Shown: in pieces, positions 26,259 through 34,989 of the stretch
Layout of the letters: each line of letters starts with the position of its first letter
How positions within the stretch are numbered: position 1 is the first letter of the stretch
NCBI GenBank assembly: GCA_934561555.1
Contig: CAKTGQ010000003.1
Location: forward strand, 1 to 64,000
DNA length: 64,000 bases
Direction of reading: 5' to 3'
From: an uncultured Faecalibacterium sp.
GTDB lineage: Bacteria > Bacillota > Clostridia > Oscillospirales > Ruminococcaceae
Notes under the pieces: model-generated
Databases searched by the model: none
Seen by the model: only the letters and a program-made list of their open reading frames with translations
Told to the model about the DNA's origin: nothing
Made by a program: the position numbers and the translations under genes

Positions 26259-26648
26259 ATGCAGATCCACCAGTCCGCGGAAGATTATCTTGAAACGATC
26301 CTGATGCTGAGCCAGCGTATGGGCAAAGTGCGCTCCATTGACGTAGTCAATGAGCTGGGCTTTACCAAAGCCAGCGTGAGCATCGCCATGAAAAAGCTGC
26401 GGGAGAACGGCTATATCGCGGTGGACGGCGAAGGCAACCTGACCCTGCTGGAGCCCGGGCAGGAAATTGCCCAGCGCATTTACAGCCGCCACCAGCTGCT
26501 GACCCACTTCTTTGTGCAGCTGGGCGTAGACGAGCAGACCGCCGCCGAGGACGCCTGCAAGGCAGAGCACATCCTCAGCGAACAGACGCTGGAAAAGATC
26601 CGCGAAAGCGCCCTGCGCAACGACGCCACCCACCCGCAGGCAAAGTAA
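26259..26648 (+). CDS. DtxR/MntR-type metal-responsive regulator
   Basis: The 129-residue protein has an N-terminal winged helix (S-A-E-D-Y-L-E-T-I-L, then G-F-T-K-A-S-V-S-I-A-M-K-K-L) and the dimerisation domain with metal-site candidates around H-Q-L-L-T-H-F-F and A-E-H-I-L-S. It lacks the SH3-like third domain, as in MntR. Metal (Mn or Fe) cannot be fixed from sequence. ATG 26259 follows CAGGAGG; a longer reading would start inside the promoter. No transporter gene adjoins it. Confidence 0.88.
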   Translation: MQIHQSAEDYLETILMLSQRMGKVRSIDVVNELGFTKASVSIAMKKLRENGYIAVDGEGNLTLLEPGQEIAQRIYSRHQLLTHFFVQLGVDEQTAAEDACKAEHILSEQTLEKIRESALRNDATHPQAK

Positions 26649-26659
26649 TTTGATTTCAG

Positions 26660-26700
26660 GAGACACCGGAACGCCGAAAGGCGTTCCGGTGTCTCTTTTT
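26660..26700 (+). terminator. 36-nt hairpin terminator after the DtxR-type gene
   Basis: GAGACACCGGAACGCC (26660-26675), loop GAAA, perfect complement to 26695, then TTTTT. Stem length (16 bp) and loop (4 nt) equal those of the R1 palindromes; the outer stem matches that of the rpoD terminator at 39640. Confidence 0.92.
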
Positions 26701-26721
26701 GTACGAAAACTTCGGTTTTCG

Positions 26722-26750
26722 TTGCATATCTGTTATGGATTTGGTACAAT
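26722..26750 (+). promoter_or_regulatory. Promoter of the GGDEF gene
   Basis: TTGCAT (26722-26727) and TACAAT (26745-26750) with a 17-bp spacer. Confidence 0.7.
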
Positions 26751-26836
26751 AAGACTGTGAGGAAAAGAAACGATGGAAGAATGAAAAGAGCCGGGACGGC
26801 GTAAAGCTGCCCTAAGATAAAGGAGAACGTTGCGGC

Positions 26837-28015
26837 ATGGATGCTATTGCGCATACTCAGGTCAGTGCGGTCTGTCTGGTCACACTGGCAGTTTTGCTGC
26901 GGGCGCAGCAGAAAATGCGGGATAAAAGCCTGCCCGGGCGGCTGTTCACGGCGCTGCTGTGGTCTGCCGGGGCGCTGACGATCGTAGATCATGGCAGCGC
27001 GCTGGCGCAGCTGGGTGCGTGGCAGGAGCTGGGCATCCCCCTGACCTACGGCCTGAACGCCGGGTGCAGCATTTTGTTTTATCTGCTGGCGGCATGGTGC
27101 TGCCTGCTGGTGCTTTTGTATGTGGAGGCAGAGCTGGGGCATACATGGATGGAGGATAGCCGCAAGCTGGCGCTCGGCGCCGCGCCGCTGGTGCTGCTTT
27201 TGCTGGCGCTGCTGACGGCGCGGGACGAAAACGGCTTCTGCTATCTGGATGCAGAAGGGCTGCGGGGCAGCACATTGTTTTTGGGGCCGGAGCTGGTGGG
27301 GCTTGCCTATCTGGCCATTACTTTTATCCACTGCGGCTGGACGCTGGCTCGCCGGGATCAGGAGAGACCCAAAGAGGAACTGGAAACCCTGCTGCTGCTC
27401 GCGCTTGTGCCGGCAGCAGGCTTTTTGCTGCAAGGTTGGCTGCCCGGGCGCGGGCTGCTGTGCTGCGGCATTGCGCTGGGGCTGGTGTGCGTGTATGTGC
27501 TGGTGTTGCAGACCAAGTTCACGGTGGACACCCTGACCGGCGTCAGCAACCGCATCGTGGCGCTGCGCTATCTGGAAAGCGAACTGCCCTATTACCGCCG
27601 CCACCCCAATTGCTCGCTGCATTTCCTCATGATGGACTTGGATCACTTCAAGCACATCAACGATGCATACGGCCATTTGGAGGGGGACGCCGCACTGGTG
27701 TTGCTGGCGGGCATTTTGAAAAAGGTGTGCGCAAACTATAACGGCGTGCTGGCGCGCTACGGCGGCGATGAATTCTGCATCGCCTGCGGCTGCAACAGCG
27801 TGGAGGTGCGCACCCTGATCGCCTCCATCCAGCGGGAGCTGGACGCCGCCAACGCTGCCTCCGGCAAGCCCTACCAGATCGAGATCAGCATCGGCTGCGC
27901 CCGCCTTGAGCCGGACATTGCCACCGTGCACGACCTGATCGATAAGGCCGATCAGGAGATGTACCAGCTCAAGACCCGCAAGCGCGGCACAGCCCCTGCA
28001 GAGAAACAGAGCTGA
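26837..28015 (+). CDS. Membrane diguanylate cyclase (GGDEF)
   Basis: Likely makes cyclic di-GMP. The 392-residue product has about six to seven N-terminal hydrophobic helices (residues 1-225) and a GGDEF domain (about 230-380) with active site R-Y-G-G-D-E-F, GGDEF at 309-313, and the metal-binding D-L-D-H-F-K-H-I-N-D. No R-x-x-D inhibitory site is seen just upstream, so product feedback may be absent. No EAL domain. It is monocistronic with its own promoter, followed by an R1 repeat. Confidence 0.9.
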   Translation: MDAIAHTQVSAVCLVTLAVLLRAQQKMRDKSLPGRLFTALLWSAGALTIVDHGSALAQLGAWQELGIPLTYGLNAGCSILFYLLAAWCCLLVLLYVEAELGHTWMEDSRKLALGAAPLVLLLLALLTARDENGFCYLDAEGLRGSTLFLGPELVGLAYLAITFIHCGWTLARRDQERPKEELETLLLLALVPAAGFLLQGWLPGRGLLCCGIALGLVCVYVLVLQTKFTVDTLTGVSNRIVALRYLESELPYYRRHPNCSLHFLMMDLDHFKHINDAYGHLEGDAALVLLAGILKKVCANYNGVLARYGGDEFCIACGCNSVEVRTLIASIQRELDAANAASGKPYQIEISIGCARLEPDIATVHDLIDKADQEMYQLKTRKRGTAPAEKQS

Positions 28016-28044
28016 ACGGTTTTGAACTTACTGTAACACTATAA

Positions 28045-28179
28045 ATGCCGTTTGCCTTTACGACCTTTCCCGTGAAAAATGCAATACCGGAGCGTCCGCA
28101 GACGCTCCGGTATTGCTCTATATAAAAATAATTTTTCCGCTGATGATGCGCAGAGCAACGCGGAGCGCATTCCAAATCG
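28045..28179 (+). repeat. R1 repeat, copy 2, complete
   Basis: Left arm 28045-28078 (34 nt), palindrome GCAATACCGGAGCGTC-CGCA-complement (28081-28116), A/T-rich spacer and right arm to 28179 (63 nt after the palindrome). The left arm differs from copy 1 at only about five of 34 positions, whereas most of the palindrome differs. The remainder of the 28016-28294 gap contains only the promoter of the next gene. Confidence 0.78.
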
Positions 28180-28220
28180 TCCCGCCCGGTGTTTTCTAAA
28201 CGTTTTTTACCCTTCTGCCC

Positions 28221-28249
28221 TTGCATCCCGGGGTGGAACGCGGTATTCT
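28221..28249 (+). promoter_or_regulatory. Promoter of the SNF2 helicase gene
   Basis: TTGCAT (28221-28226) and TATTCT (28244-28249) with a 17-bp spacer, 45 nt before the start codon. Confidence 0.65.
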
Positions 28250-28294
28250 TATAGAATAGACCGGAACCGCGACAGCACAGGGGAGGGAGACCAC

Positions 28295-31200
28295 ATGGAC
28301 GCACAGGAGATCCGCGCATTGCTGGGCAAAAGCATCTTTGAGCGGGCACAGAAATACCGCAAGCGCATCCTGCAAAGCAGCTGCACCACCAACGAGGACG
28401 GGGTGCGGCATTTGGCGGCGCTGGTGCAGGGCAGCGGGTCGAACTGTTATTATACGCAGGTCTGGCTGCGGGAAAACGGCAGCTTTGTCAGCGCTTCCTG
28501 CGACTGTCCCTATAACCAGAATGGCGACGGCACCTACTGTAAGCATATCGGTGCGCTGCTGCTGCAGAATGTGGATAAGAACCCGCCTTCCCCGGCAAAA
28601 AAGCTGGAGAGCATCCCCGGGGTGCAGCGGGGCGTGGCGGGCTTGAGCACCGAACCCCGCAAGGATAGTTACAGCGCCGGGCTGGATATGCTGTTCGGCC
28701 GCAAGTGGCGGGGCGAGGAGCCGGAGACCGACTATGATGCCCAGCTGCTGCTGAAGCGCTACCAGCGGGAGGATGCGCAGCAGCAGCCCCAGCCCGCTGC
28801 CCAGCGCACCGGCTTTGCCCTGCTGGAGCCGGAGCTTACGGTGCACAACGACCGCGTCTGGCTGCGGCTGCGGGTCTCGGACGGCATCGGCGGGCGGCAG
28901 TATCTGGTAAAAAGCATCCCGCAGTTTCTGGATGCAATCGAGCGGGGCGAAAGCGTCAGCTACGGCAAATCACTGGCGTTTGTGCACCGGTGGGACGCCT
29001 TTGCTCCGGACGCACAGCAGCTGCTGCGGCTGCTGCGCCGTCAGGTGAGCGCCCGGCAGGAGATCGAAGCGGAAGGCCCGAACCGCTCTGCGTGGGAGAA
29101 AGGCCCGGCGGGCGGTCTGCCGCTGACCGGCGAGGGGCTGGATGCCCTTGTGGAGCTTTATGCCGCCGAGGGCGTTGTGGGCGGCTATACCCTTAAAGAG
29201 GGGCTGCCGGTCATCAGCCTGAAGGTGGAGCGCCGCAAGGGCGGCGTGCAGCTGAGCTGTACCCCGGCGCTCAGCGGGGTGCAGGGGCTGGACTATGCTT
29301 ATCTGCTGGGCGAGACCACCCTCTGGCGGATGCAGCGGGAGGAATGCCGCCGGGTGCTGCCGGTGCTGGAGACTTTTGGCGGGCGCAGTTTGTTCTTTAC
29401 CAGCGCGGACGCCGCCGCCTTTTGCAGCTATGTGCTGCCGGAGCTGGGCAACCGGGTCAACATCGTGGACCCCGACCGGCTGCTGCTGAACCAGATCCCG
29501 CTGGAACCGGTGGTGCAGTTTTATCTGGACGCCGACCGGGGGCTTACCGTCACGGCGTACCCGGTCTTTCTGTACGGCGAGGACAGGGTAGCCCCCGGCG
29601 AGCCGGTGCCGCCGGATCTATTGCGGGACGCCCGCACCGAGAACCGGGCAAAGCGGCTGCTGGAAACCTATCTGGAACCCCAGCCCGGCAAGCCCGGACA
29701 TTACAGCATTTCCGGGGAGGAGGCGCTTTTCCAGCTGCTGGAAGAGGGCATTCCCGCCCTGCTGGCCATGGGCGAGGTGTACCAGACCGATGCCTTCCGC
29801 AACTTACAAGCCGCCCCGCCCAAGATCTCGGTAGGGGTGTCGGTGCACGGCAGTGTGCTGGACTTGGAAGTGGACACCGGCGCCTTCCCGGTGGAGGAGC
29901 TGCGGGAGCTGTTGCAGTCCCTGCACCAGAAAAAGCGCTACCACCGCCTGCGGGATGGCAGTCTGCTGCGGCTGGACGACAGTCTGGAAGGGCTGGACGA
30001 GCTGAACGACACGCTGGAGCTTTCCGGTGCAAAGCTGAAGGACGGCGACGCCGCCCTGCCGCTTTACCGCGCCCCCACGCTGGACTGGGCGCTTTCGGGG
30101 CAGAACGGCCTGCGGTTCGACCGGGACGACGCCTTCCGGCGCATCAGCCGCAGCTTCCACGCCGTGCGGGACAGTGAATATACTCCGCCGCTCTCCCTGC
30201 AAAAGACCCTGCGCAAATATCAGCGGGACGGCTACCGCTGGCTGCGCACACTGGATGGCTACGGCATGGGCGGCATTCTGGCGGATGATATGGGTCTGGG
30301 CAAGACCGTGCAGGTGCTCAGCTACCTGCTGGCGATGAAGGAGGGCGGGCAGCAGCTGCCCAGCCTCATCGTCTGCCCGGCCTCGCTGGTGCTGAACTGG
30401 CAGGAGGAATGCCAGAAGTTCACCCCGCAGCTGCAAAGCGTTGCCATGGACGGCGACGCCGCCCACCGCGCCGCGCTGGTCGATGGGTGGGCGCAGGCGG
30501 ATATCGTCATCACCAGCTACGATCTGCTGCGCCGGGACGAAAAGCTGTATGCCGGGCAAGGCTTCTACGCCTGCATTCTGGACGAGGCGCAGGCTATCAA
30601 GAACCACACCACCCAGAAATACAAGGCGGTGTGCCGGGTGAACAGCCGGGTGCGCTTTGCCCTGACCGGCACCCCGGTGGAGAACCGCTTGGGCGAGCTG
30701 TGGAGCATCTTCTCCTTTTTGATGCCCGGGTATCTGCCCCCCTACAAGACCTTCTGCGCCCGGTTTGAAAAGCCCATCGTGCAGGACGAGGATGCCAATG
30801 CCGTGCGGCGGCTGAACCAGTTCACCGGGCCCTTCATTCTGCGGCGCATGAAGTCCGAGGTGCTGCGGGAGCTGCCGCCCAAAACCGAGAATGTGCGCCG
30901 CGTCGAGCTGGAAGCGGAACAGCGCAAGCTGTATCTGGCAGCGGTGGTGGACGCCCGCGAAAAGCTGCGGGCGGCAAAGCCGGAGGACAAGATGACCGTG
31001 TTTGCCGTGCTGATGCGGCTGCGGGAAATCTGCTGCGACCCGCGCCTTGTGGCAGACAACTGGACCGGCAGCAGCGCCAAGCTGGAAGCCTGTCTGGAAC
31101 TTGTCACCGAGGCGGTGGCGGGCGGGCACCGCATTCTGCTGTTCAGCCAGTTCACCTCCATGCTGGAGCTGCTGGCAAAGCGGCTGGACGAAGCCGGGGT

Positions 31201-31591
31201 GAGTCACTTCACCCTGCAAGGCTCTACCCCGAAGCCGGTGCGTGCCGAGCAGGTGCGCCGGTTCAATCAGGGCGAGGCAGACGTTTTTCTCATCTCGCTG
31301 CGGGCGGGCGGTACGGGCCTCAACCTGACTGCTGCCGATATCGTTATCCACTACGACCCGTGGTGGAACCTTGCGGCGCAGAATCAGGCCACCGACCGCG
31401 CCTACCGCATCGGTCAGCGCAACCCGGTACAGGTGTACCGGCTGATCGCGCAGGACACCATTGAGGAAAAGATCGTGGAGCTGCAACAGGCCAAGCAGTC
31501 GCTGGCCGACACCGTTACCGGTGGGGCAGACGGCGCGATTTTGTCCATGAACCCCGAACAGCTGCTACAGCTGCTGGGAGAAGAAGCATAA
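28295..31591 (+). CDS. SWIM zinc-finger SNF2-family helicase
   Basis: DNA translocase of 1098 residues. A SWIM-type zinc site (C-D-C-P starting at Cys69, then C-K-H) is followed by a long middle region. The helicase core shows D-D-M-G-L-G-K-T (664-671), D-E-A-Q (763-766), L-T-G-T-P-V-E-N-R and, in the second lobe, R-A-G-G-T-G-L-N-L and Q-A-T-D-R-A-Y-R-I-G-Q. Bacterial members are linked to transcription-complex recycling or chromosome processes, mostly by homology. ATG 28295 follows GGGGAGGGAGA; longer readings run through the R1 repeat. The dipeptidase gene follows at 15 nt. Confidence 0.93.
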   Translation: MDAQEIRALLGKSIFERAQKYRKRILQSSCTTNEDGVRHLAALVQGSGSNCYYTQVWLRENGSFVSASCDCPYNQNGDGTYCKHIGALLLQNVDKNPPSPAKKLESIPGVQRGVAGLSTEPRKDSYSAGLDMLFGRKWRGEEPETDYDAQLLLKRYQREDAQQQPQPAAQRTGFALLEPELTVHNDRVWLRLRVSDGIGGRQYLVKSIPQFLDAIERGESVSYGKSLAFVHRWDAFAPDAQQLLRLLRRQVSARQEIEAEGPNRSAWEKGPAGGLPLTGEGLDALVELYAAEGVVGGYTLKEGLPVISLKVERRKGGVQLSCTPALSGVQGLDYAYLLGETTLWRMQREECRRVLPVLETFGGRSLFFTSADAAAFCSYVLPELGNRVNIVDPDRLLLNQIPLEPVVQFYLDADRGLTVTAYPVFLYGEDRVAPGEPVPPDLLRDARTENRAKRLLETYLEPQPGKPGHYSISGEEALFQLLEEGIPALLAMGEVYQTDAFRNLQAAPPKISVGVSVHGSVLDLEVDTGAFPVEELRELLQSLHQKKRYHRLRDGSLLRLDDSLEGLDELNDTLELSGAKLKDGDAALPLYRAPTLDWALSGQNGLRFDRDDAFRRISRSFHAVRDSEYTPPLSLQKTLRKYQRDGYRWLRTLDGYGMGGILADDMGLGKTVQVLSYLLAMKEGGQQLPSLIVCPASLVLNWQEECQKFTPQLQSVAMDGDAAHRAALVDGWAQADIVITSYDLLRRDEKLYAGQGFYACILDEAQAIKNHTTQKYKAVCRVNSRVRFALTGTPVENRLGELWSIFSFLMPGYLPPYKTFCARFEKPIVQDEDANAVRRLNQFTGPFILRRMKSEVLRELPPKTENVRRVELEAEQRKLYLAAVVDAREKLRAAKPEDKMTVFAVLMRLREICCDPRLVADNWTGSSAKLEACLELVTEAVAGGHRILLFSQFTSMLELLAKRLDEAGVSHFTLQGSTPKPVRAEQVRRFNQGEADVFLISLRAGGTGLNLTAADIVIHYDPWWNLAAQNQATDRAYRIGQRNPVQVYRLIAQDTIEEKIVELQQAKQSLADTVTGGADGAILSMNPEQLLQLLGEEA

Positions 31592-31606
31592 AGGAGTGTA
31601 TCTATC

Positions 31607-32596
31607 ATGAAGGTTTGGGATCTGCATTGCGATACCCTGTTAGAGCTGCGCCGCGCCGAAAAGGCAGGCGCACCCAAAAGCTTTTTGCACAACGACCTGC
31701 ATATCGACCTTGAAAAATTGCAGCAGGGAGATTATCTGCTGCAATGCTTTGCGGCCTATGTGGATCTGGCCGACCCCGCTCCCGGGGCTGACCCGTTGGT
31801 AAGCGTGCTGGAAGAGATCGACATCTTCAAGCGGCTCATGGCGGCTTACCCGGAAAAGATCGCCCCGGTGTACACCGCCGCCGACCTTGAGCGCAACCGC
31901 GCCGAGGGAAAACTCAGCGCCATGCTGACGGTGGAAGAGGGCGGCTGCTGCAAGGGCAGTCTGGGCGTGCTGCGGCGGCTGCAGGAGCTGGGCGTGCGCA
32001 TGATGACCCTGACCTGGAACTACCCCAACGAGCTGGCAGCCCCCAACGCAAACCCCGGCGGGCCGCTGGTGCCCAACACCGAGACCGGCCTGACCGAGCG
32101 GGGCTTTGCCTTTTTGGAGGAGATGGAAAAGCTGCACATCACCGCAGACGTGAGCCACCTTTCCGATAAGGGCTTCTGGGACATTGCAAACCACAGCACC
32201 CGCCCCTTTGCGGCAAGCCACTCCAACTGCCGTGCCCTGTCGCCCCACAACCGCAACCTGACCGATGAGATGATCCGTGCACTGGCAGAAAAGGGCGGCA
32301 TTGCGGGGCTGAACTACTGCGCCTCCTTTGTGGACGCAGACTCGGCACATCCGAAGCTTTGCCGCAGCACGGTGGAGCGGCTGGCAAAGCACGCGGCACA
32401 CTTCAAGCAGGTGGGCGGCATTGAGGTCATCAGCCTTGGCAGCGACTTTGACGGCATCGGCGGCCAGCACGAGCTGGAAACGGCGGCAGATATGCCGCTG
32501 CTGGCCGAGGCGCTGCGCCGCGAGGGCTTTACCGAGGACGAGGTGGAGGCCATCTACTGGCGTAACGCATACCGCTTCTTTAAAAACAACCTGTAA
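31607..32596 (+). CDS. Membrane dipeptidase family (M19) protein
   Basis: Zinc-dependent dipeptidase of 329 residues. The N-terminal metal motif D-L-H-C-D-T (about 4-9), the E-E-G-G segment near residue 109, D-V-S-H-L-S and the S-H-S-N-C-R-A block are all typical of renal-dipeptidase-like enzymes. No signal peptide, so it is probably cytosolic despite the family name. The end G-S-D-F-D-G-I with W-R-N-A-Y-R-F-F also fits. It shares a transcript with the SNF2 gene. Confidence 0.9.
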   Translation: MKVWDLHCDTLLELRRAEKAGAPKSFLHNDLHIDLEKLQQGDYLLQCFAAYVDLADPAPGADPLVSVLEEIDIFKRLMAAYPEKIAPVYTAADLERNRAEGKLSAMLTVEEGGCCKGSLGVLRRLQELGVRMMTLTWNYPNELAAPNANPGGPLVPNTETGLTERGFAFLEEMEKLHITADVSHLSDKGFWDIANHSTRPFAASHSNCRALSPHNRNLTDEMIRALAEKGGIAGLNYCASFVDADSAHPKLCRSTVERLAKHAAHFKQVGGIEVISLGSDFDGIGGQHELETAADMPLLAEALRREGFTEDEVEAIYWRNAYRFFKNNL

Positions 32597-32663
32597 TAAC
32601 CTGAAAAAATGCAAAAAAGTGCCCGGAGATGCCCTGCTGTGCGCTGGTATCCCGGGCTGTGTA

Positions 32664-32692
32664 TTGCCCTGCGAGGGGAGGTTTTATATGGT
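32664..32692 (+). promoter_or_regulatory. Possible promoter of the TauE-type gene
   Basis: TTGCCC (32664-32669) and TATGGT (32687-32692) with a 17-bp spacer in the 157-nt gap before the exporter gene. Both hexamers are imperfect. Confidence 0.4.
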
Positions 32693-32753
32693 CTGAGGCG
32701 CGCGTCCCCTGAAAAAGCACAAACGACTTGGAAAGATAAGAGGAATTATAACA

Positions 32754-33527
32754 ATGGGTATCACGATCTCGCCGTGGATGATGGCGTTTCTCATTCTGAT
32801 GACCGGCTTCGCAGGCTTTGTAGATTCGGCAGCCGGCGGCGGCGGGCTGATCAGCCTGCCGGCCTATCTGTTCGCCGGGCTGCCGCCCCACTACACCTAT
32901 GCCACCAACAAGTTCAGCGCCGCCTGCGGCACCACCTTTGCCACGGCAAACTTTTTCAAAAGCGGTGCCATAAACGTGAAGGTGGGCGTTCTTGCAGCCA
33001 TCGGCAGCTTTGCGGGCAGTGCGCTGGGCGCGCATATCGTGCTGCTGCTCAGCGATGAAATGCTGCGCACCATGATGTTCATCATCCTGCCGGTGGCGGC
33101 GGTCATCATTCTGTGGCAGCGCAACCTGCCGGACGAGAACCGGGACGACGGCACGCTGGACCTGAAAAAGATCCTGCTGGCGCTGGCCATCGGTTTGGGC
33201 ATCGGCCTGTACGACGGCGTCGTGGGCCCGGGCACCGGCACCTTTGCCATCATTGCCTTTACCACCCTGATGGGCTTTGACCTGCGCACCGCCAACGGCA
33301 ACGGCAAGGTGCTCAATCTGGCCAGCAACTACGCCAGCCTGTTCACCTACCTGATGAACGGTCTGGTGGTGTTCCACATCGGCATCCCCTGTGCTATCAG
33401 CAACATTCTGGGCAACCTGCTGGGCTCTCACTTCGCCCTGAAAAAGGGCGCCCGCTTCATCCGCCCCATGATGCTGGTGGTGCTGGTGCTGCTGCTGGGC
33501 AAGCTCATTTCGGACGCGGTGCTGTAA
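32754..33527 (+). CDS. TauE/SafE-family anion exporter
   Basis: Integral membrane protein of 257 residues with about seven to eight hydrophobic helices. The duplicated family motifs are visible: F-V-D-S-A-A-G-G-G-G-L-I-S-L-P near residue 24 and Y-D-G-V-V-G-P-G-T-G-T-F near 156. Family members export sulfite, sulfoacetate or related organic anions; the substrate here is unknown. No sulfur-metabolism gene is adjacent. The ATG follows AAGAGGAA. Confidence 0.88.
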   Translation: MGITISPWMMAFLILMTGFAGFVDSAAGGGGLISLPAYLFAGLPPHYTYATNKFSAACGTTFATANFFKSGAINVKVGVLAAIGSFAGSALGAHIVLLLSDEMLRTMMFIILPVAAVIILWQRNLPDENRDDGTLDLKKILLALAIGLGIGLYDGVVGPGTGTFAIIAFTTLMGFDLRTANGNGKVLNLASNYASLFTYLMNGLVVFHIGIPCAISNILGNLLGSHFALKKGARFIRPMMLVVLVLLLGKLISDAVL

Positions 33528-33540
33528 GGAAGGGGCAGGA

Positions 33541-33575
33541 CGATTTGGAATGCGCTCCTGCGCGTTTTCTTTGTG
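33541..33575. repeat. Inverted R1 right-arm fragment and weak hairpin
   Basis: The sequence beginning CGATTTGGAATGCGCTCC at 33541 is the reverse complement of the end of the R1 right arm. It is directly followed by GCGC/GTTTTCT, which with the upstream ATGCGC gives a short hairpin with a T-tract that may end the TauE transcript. Confidence 0.5.
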
Positions 33576-33590
33576 ATAGTGCTAAGTTAA

Positions 33591-33659
33591 TACAATTGCC
33601 GCAATTCATGGGAAAAAATTATTTATACAATTGCCACAATTCATAGGAAAAATTATTTG
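33591..33659. repeat. 35-bp tandem duplication over a gene end
   Basis: Two consecutive copies, 33591-33625 and 33625-33659, begin TACAATTGCC and differ at only a few positions. The second copy encodes the last dozen residues of the minus-strand secreted protein; the first lies just past its stop, so the tail of the gene has been duplicated. Confidence 0.7.
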
Positions 33660-34875
33660 AGAAAATGATGGTGTTTCCATGCGACCCTTCTGTGCCATAT
33701 GTAGAAAAGTATTGAAGAGTTTCAGGATGCTGATATGCGGTTTGATATTCATCGCCATATTGGGCTTTCAAAACCTCAGCTACGATTGGCGGAAGGTCTA
33801 AATCCTGCAAAGAACAGAACTCAAAGGTGTCACCGAAGGAAACGGAACCCCCAGAATTGATGGACTGTTTTGTGGTTCCATCTGTATACCAGGTCGTTTG
33901 TTTGTTAGAATCGGTAGAAGAACTTTCCGGTCGTAACATGAAACAGACACCGTCCAATCCACGCAGGATCCGTGACACCGGTGTATCTTTGTGAAATTCA
34001 TCCTGTACTGCTGCAACATTGTCTCCGGTACATTGTACATAAATGGTCATATTCCGGGGGTTGCTGGCAGAAACCTGTACCCGGCCGTTCCAAGCTGTAA
34101 AATCTTTGGGACTGCCGGACTGATACCAGGCTTCAATGGCATCAAGCTCTTTTTCCTTGGCGTTAATGTTTCGTAAAGTGCCAATAGCAAAGGGCCATTC
34201 GCTAGTAGTAAAAGCAGCATCTAAAGAGGCGAATGCCAGTTCGCCTTCGGGGGTGACTTCTATCTGCTCATAGAGATCATCGCTGAAATAGCGAAGGCAA
34301 TCTGCTTTCTGCACGCGCAGTGAATGCCGCATAGCGGTTACATAACTTTCCTGATGACGAAGGTCGTGCAGATAAATATCCGCTTCCATTTCATAGGCGG
34401 CTTTTTGAATGTTGGTTTTTGTGTAAGCGGACGAAAATGCAATGGGTCCAGAAGATGTATAATAAAGTTTATCAGGATATTCTGCTGCCCAGTTCTGATA
34501 GGTTTCTGAAATCTGGATGACATGCTCCAACTGTTGTAATGTTTTGTTTTTGTCCGGTTCAGAATACCGCATAAGATAGGCCAGCATATAGTTTGCGCTT
34601 GGAACGTCTGGATGCTGTTCACAGAATGCAGAACAGGCGCGGTATTGCTCTTCTACTGTGGATAGTTCCCCAATGCGTTCAAGTTCTTTCTTGATGGAGG
34701 TGCTTTCTGCACGCTGTACAAACGTCTGCGTCTTGCTGTCGTATTGAAGGCTGTCGTCAGGGTTGGTGGTATAAACTGCCGCATGGGCGGGAAATGCCAG
34801 CAGACTGGTGCACAACGCTGTGCTCACCAGCAGGCTGACGGCGCGCCGGGGCAAAAGAGAGTGCCGCAATTTCAT
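33619..34875 (-). CDS. Secreted protein of unknown function
   Basis: No family recognised. The 418-residue product has a Sec-type signal peptide (residues 1 to about 31, ending A-F-P-A-H-A). The mature part begins with a helical region rich in charged residues (about 55-200) that could be TPR-like, then a mixed region with strands and several serine/threonine-rich stretches. ATG 34875 follows AGGAGG; a longer frame adds 27 residues of leader. Base composition is clearly more A/T-rich than its neighbours, as in the LRR lipoprotein, hinting at acquisition. The end of the gene is tandemly duplicated. Confidence 0.55.
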   Translation of the reverse strand: MKLRHSLLPRRAVSLLVSTALCTSLLAFPAHAAVYTTNPDDSLQYDSKTQTFVQRAESTSIKKELERIGELSTVEEQYRACSAFCEQHPDVPSANYMLAYLMRYSEPDKNKTLQQLEHVIQISETYQNWAAEYPDKLYYTSSGPIAFSSAYTKTNIQKAAYEMEADIYLHDLRHQESYVTAMRHSLRVQKADCLRYFSDDLYEQIEVTPEGELAFASLDAAFTTSEWPFAIGTLRNINAKEKELDAIEAWYQSGSPKDFTAWNGRVQVSASNPRNMTIYVQCTGDNVAAVQDEFHKDTPVSRILRGLDGVCFMLRPESSSTDSNKQTTWYTDGTTKQSINSGGSVSFGDTFEFCSLQDLDLPPIVAEVLKAQYGDEYQTAYQHPETLQYFSTYGTEGSHGNTIIFSNNFSYELWQLYK

Positions 34876-34928
34876 AACAAAAAACCTCCTGTATTCTACC
34901 TCAAAGCATGGGTTCGGACCCCAAGTCA

Positions 34929-34956
34929 AGTGTAGCGTACAGAAGGCTTTTTTCAA
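34929..34956 (-). promoter_or_regulatory. Promoter of the secreted-protein gene
   Basis: On the minus strand TTGAAA (34956-34951) and TACACT (34934-34929) with a 16-bp spacer, about 50 nt before the start codon. Confidence 0.5.
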
Positions 34957-34989
34957 TTGACAAAACTGCCAAATTTTTGCGGGAAATGT

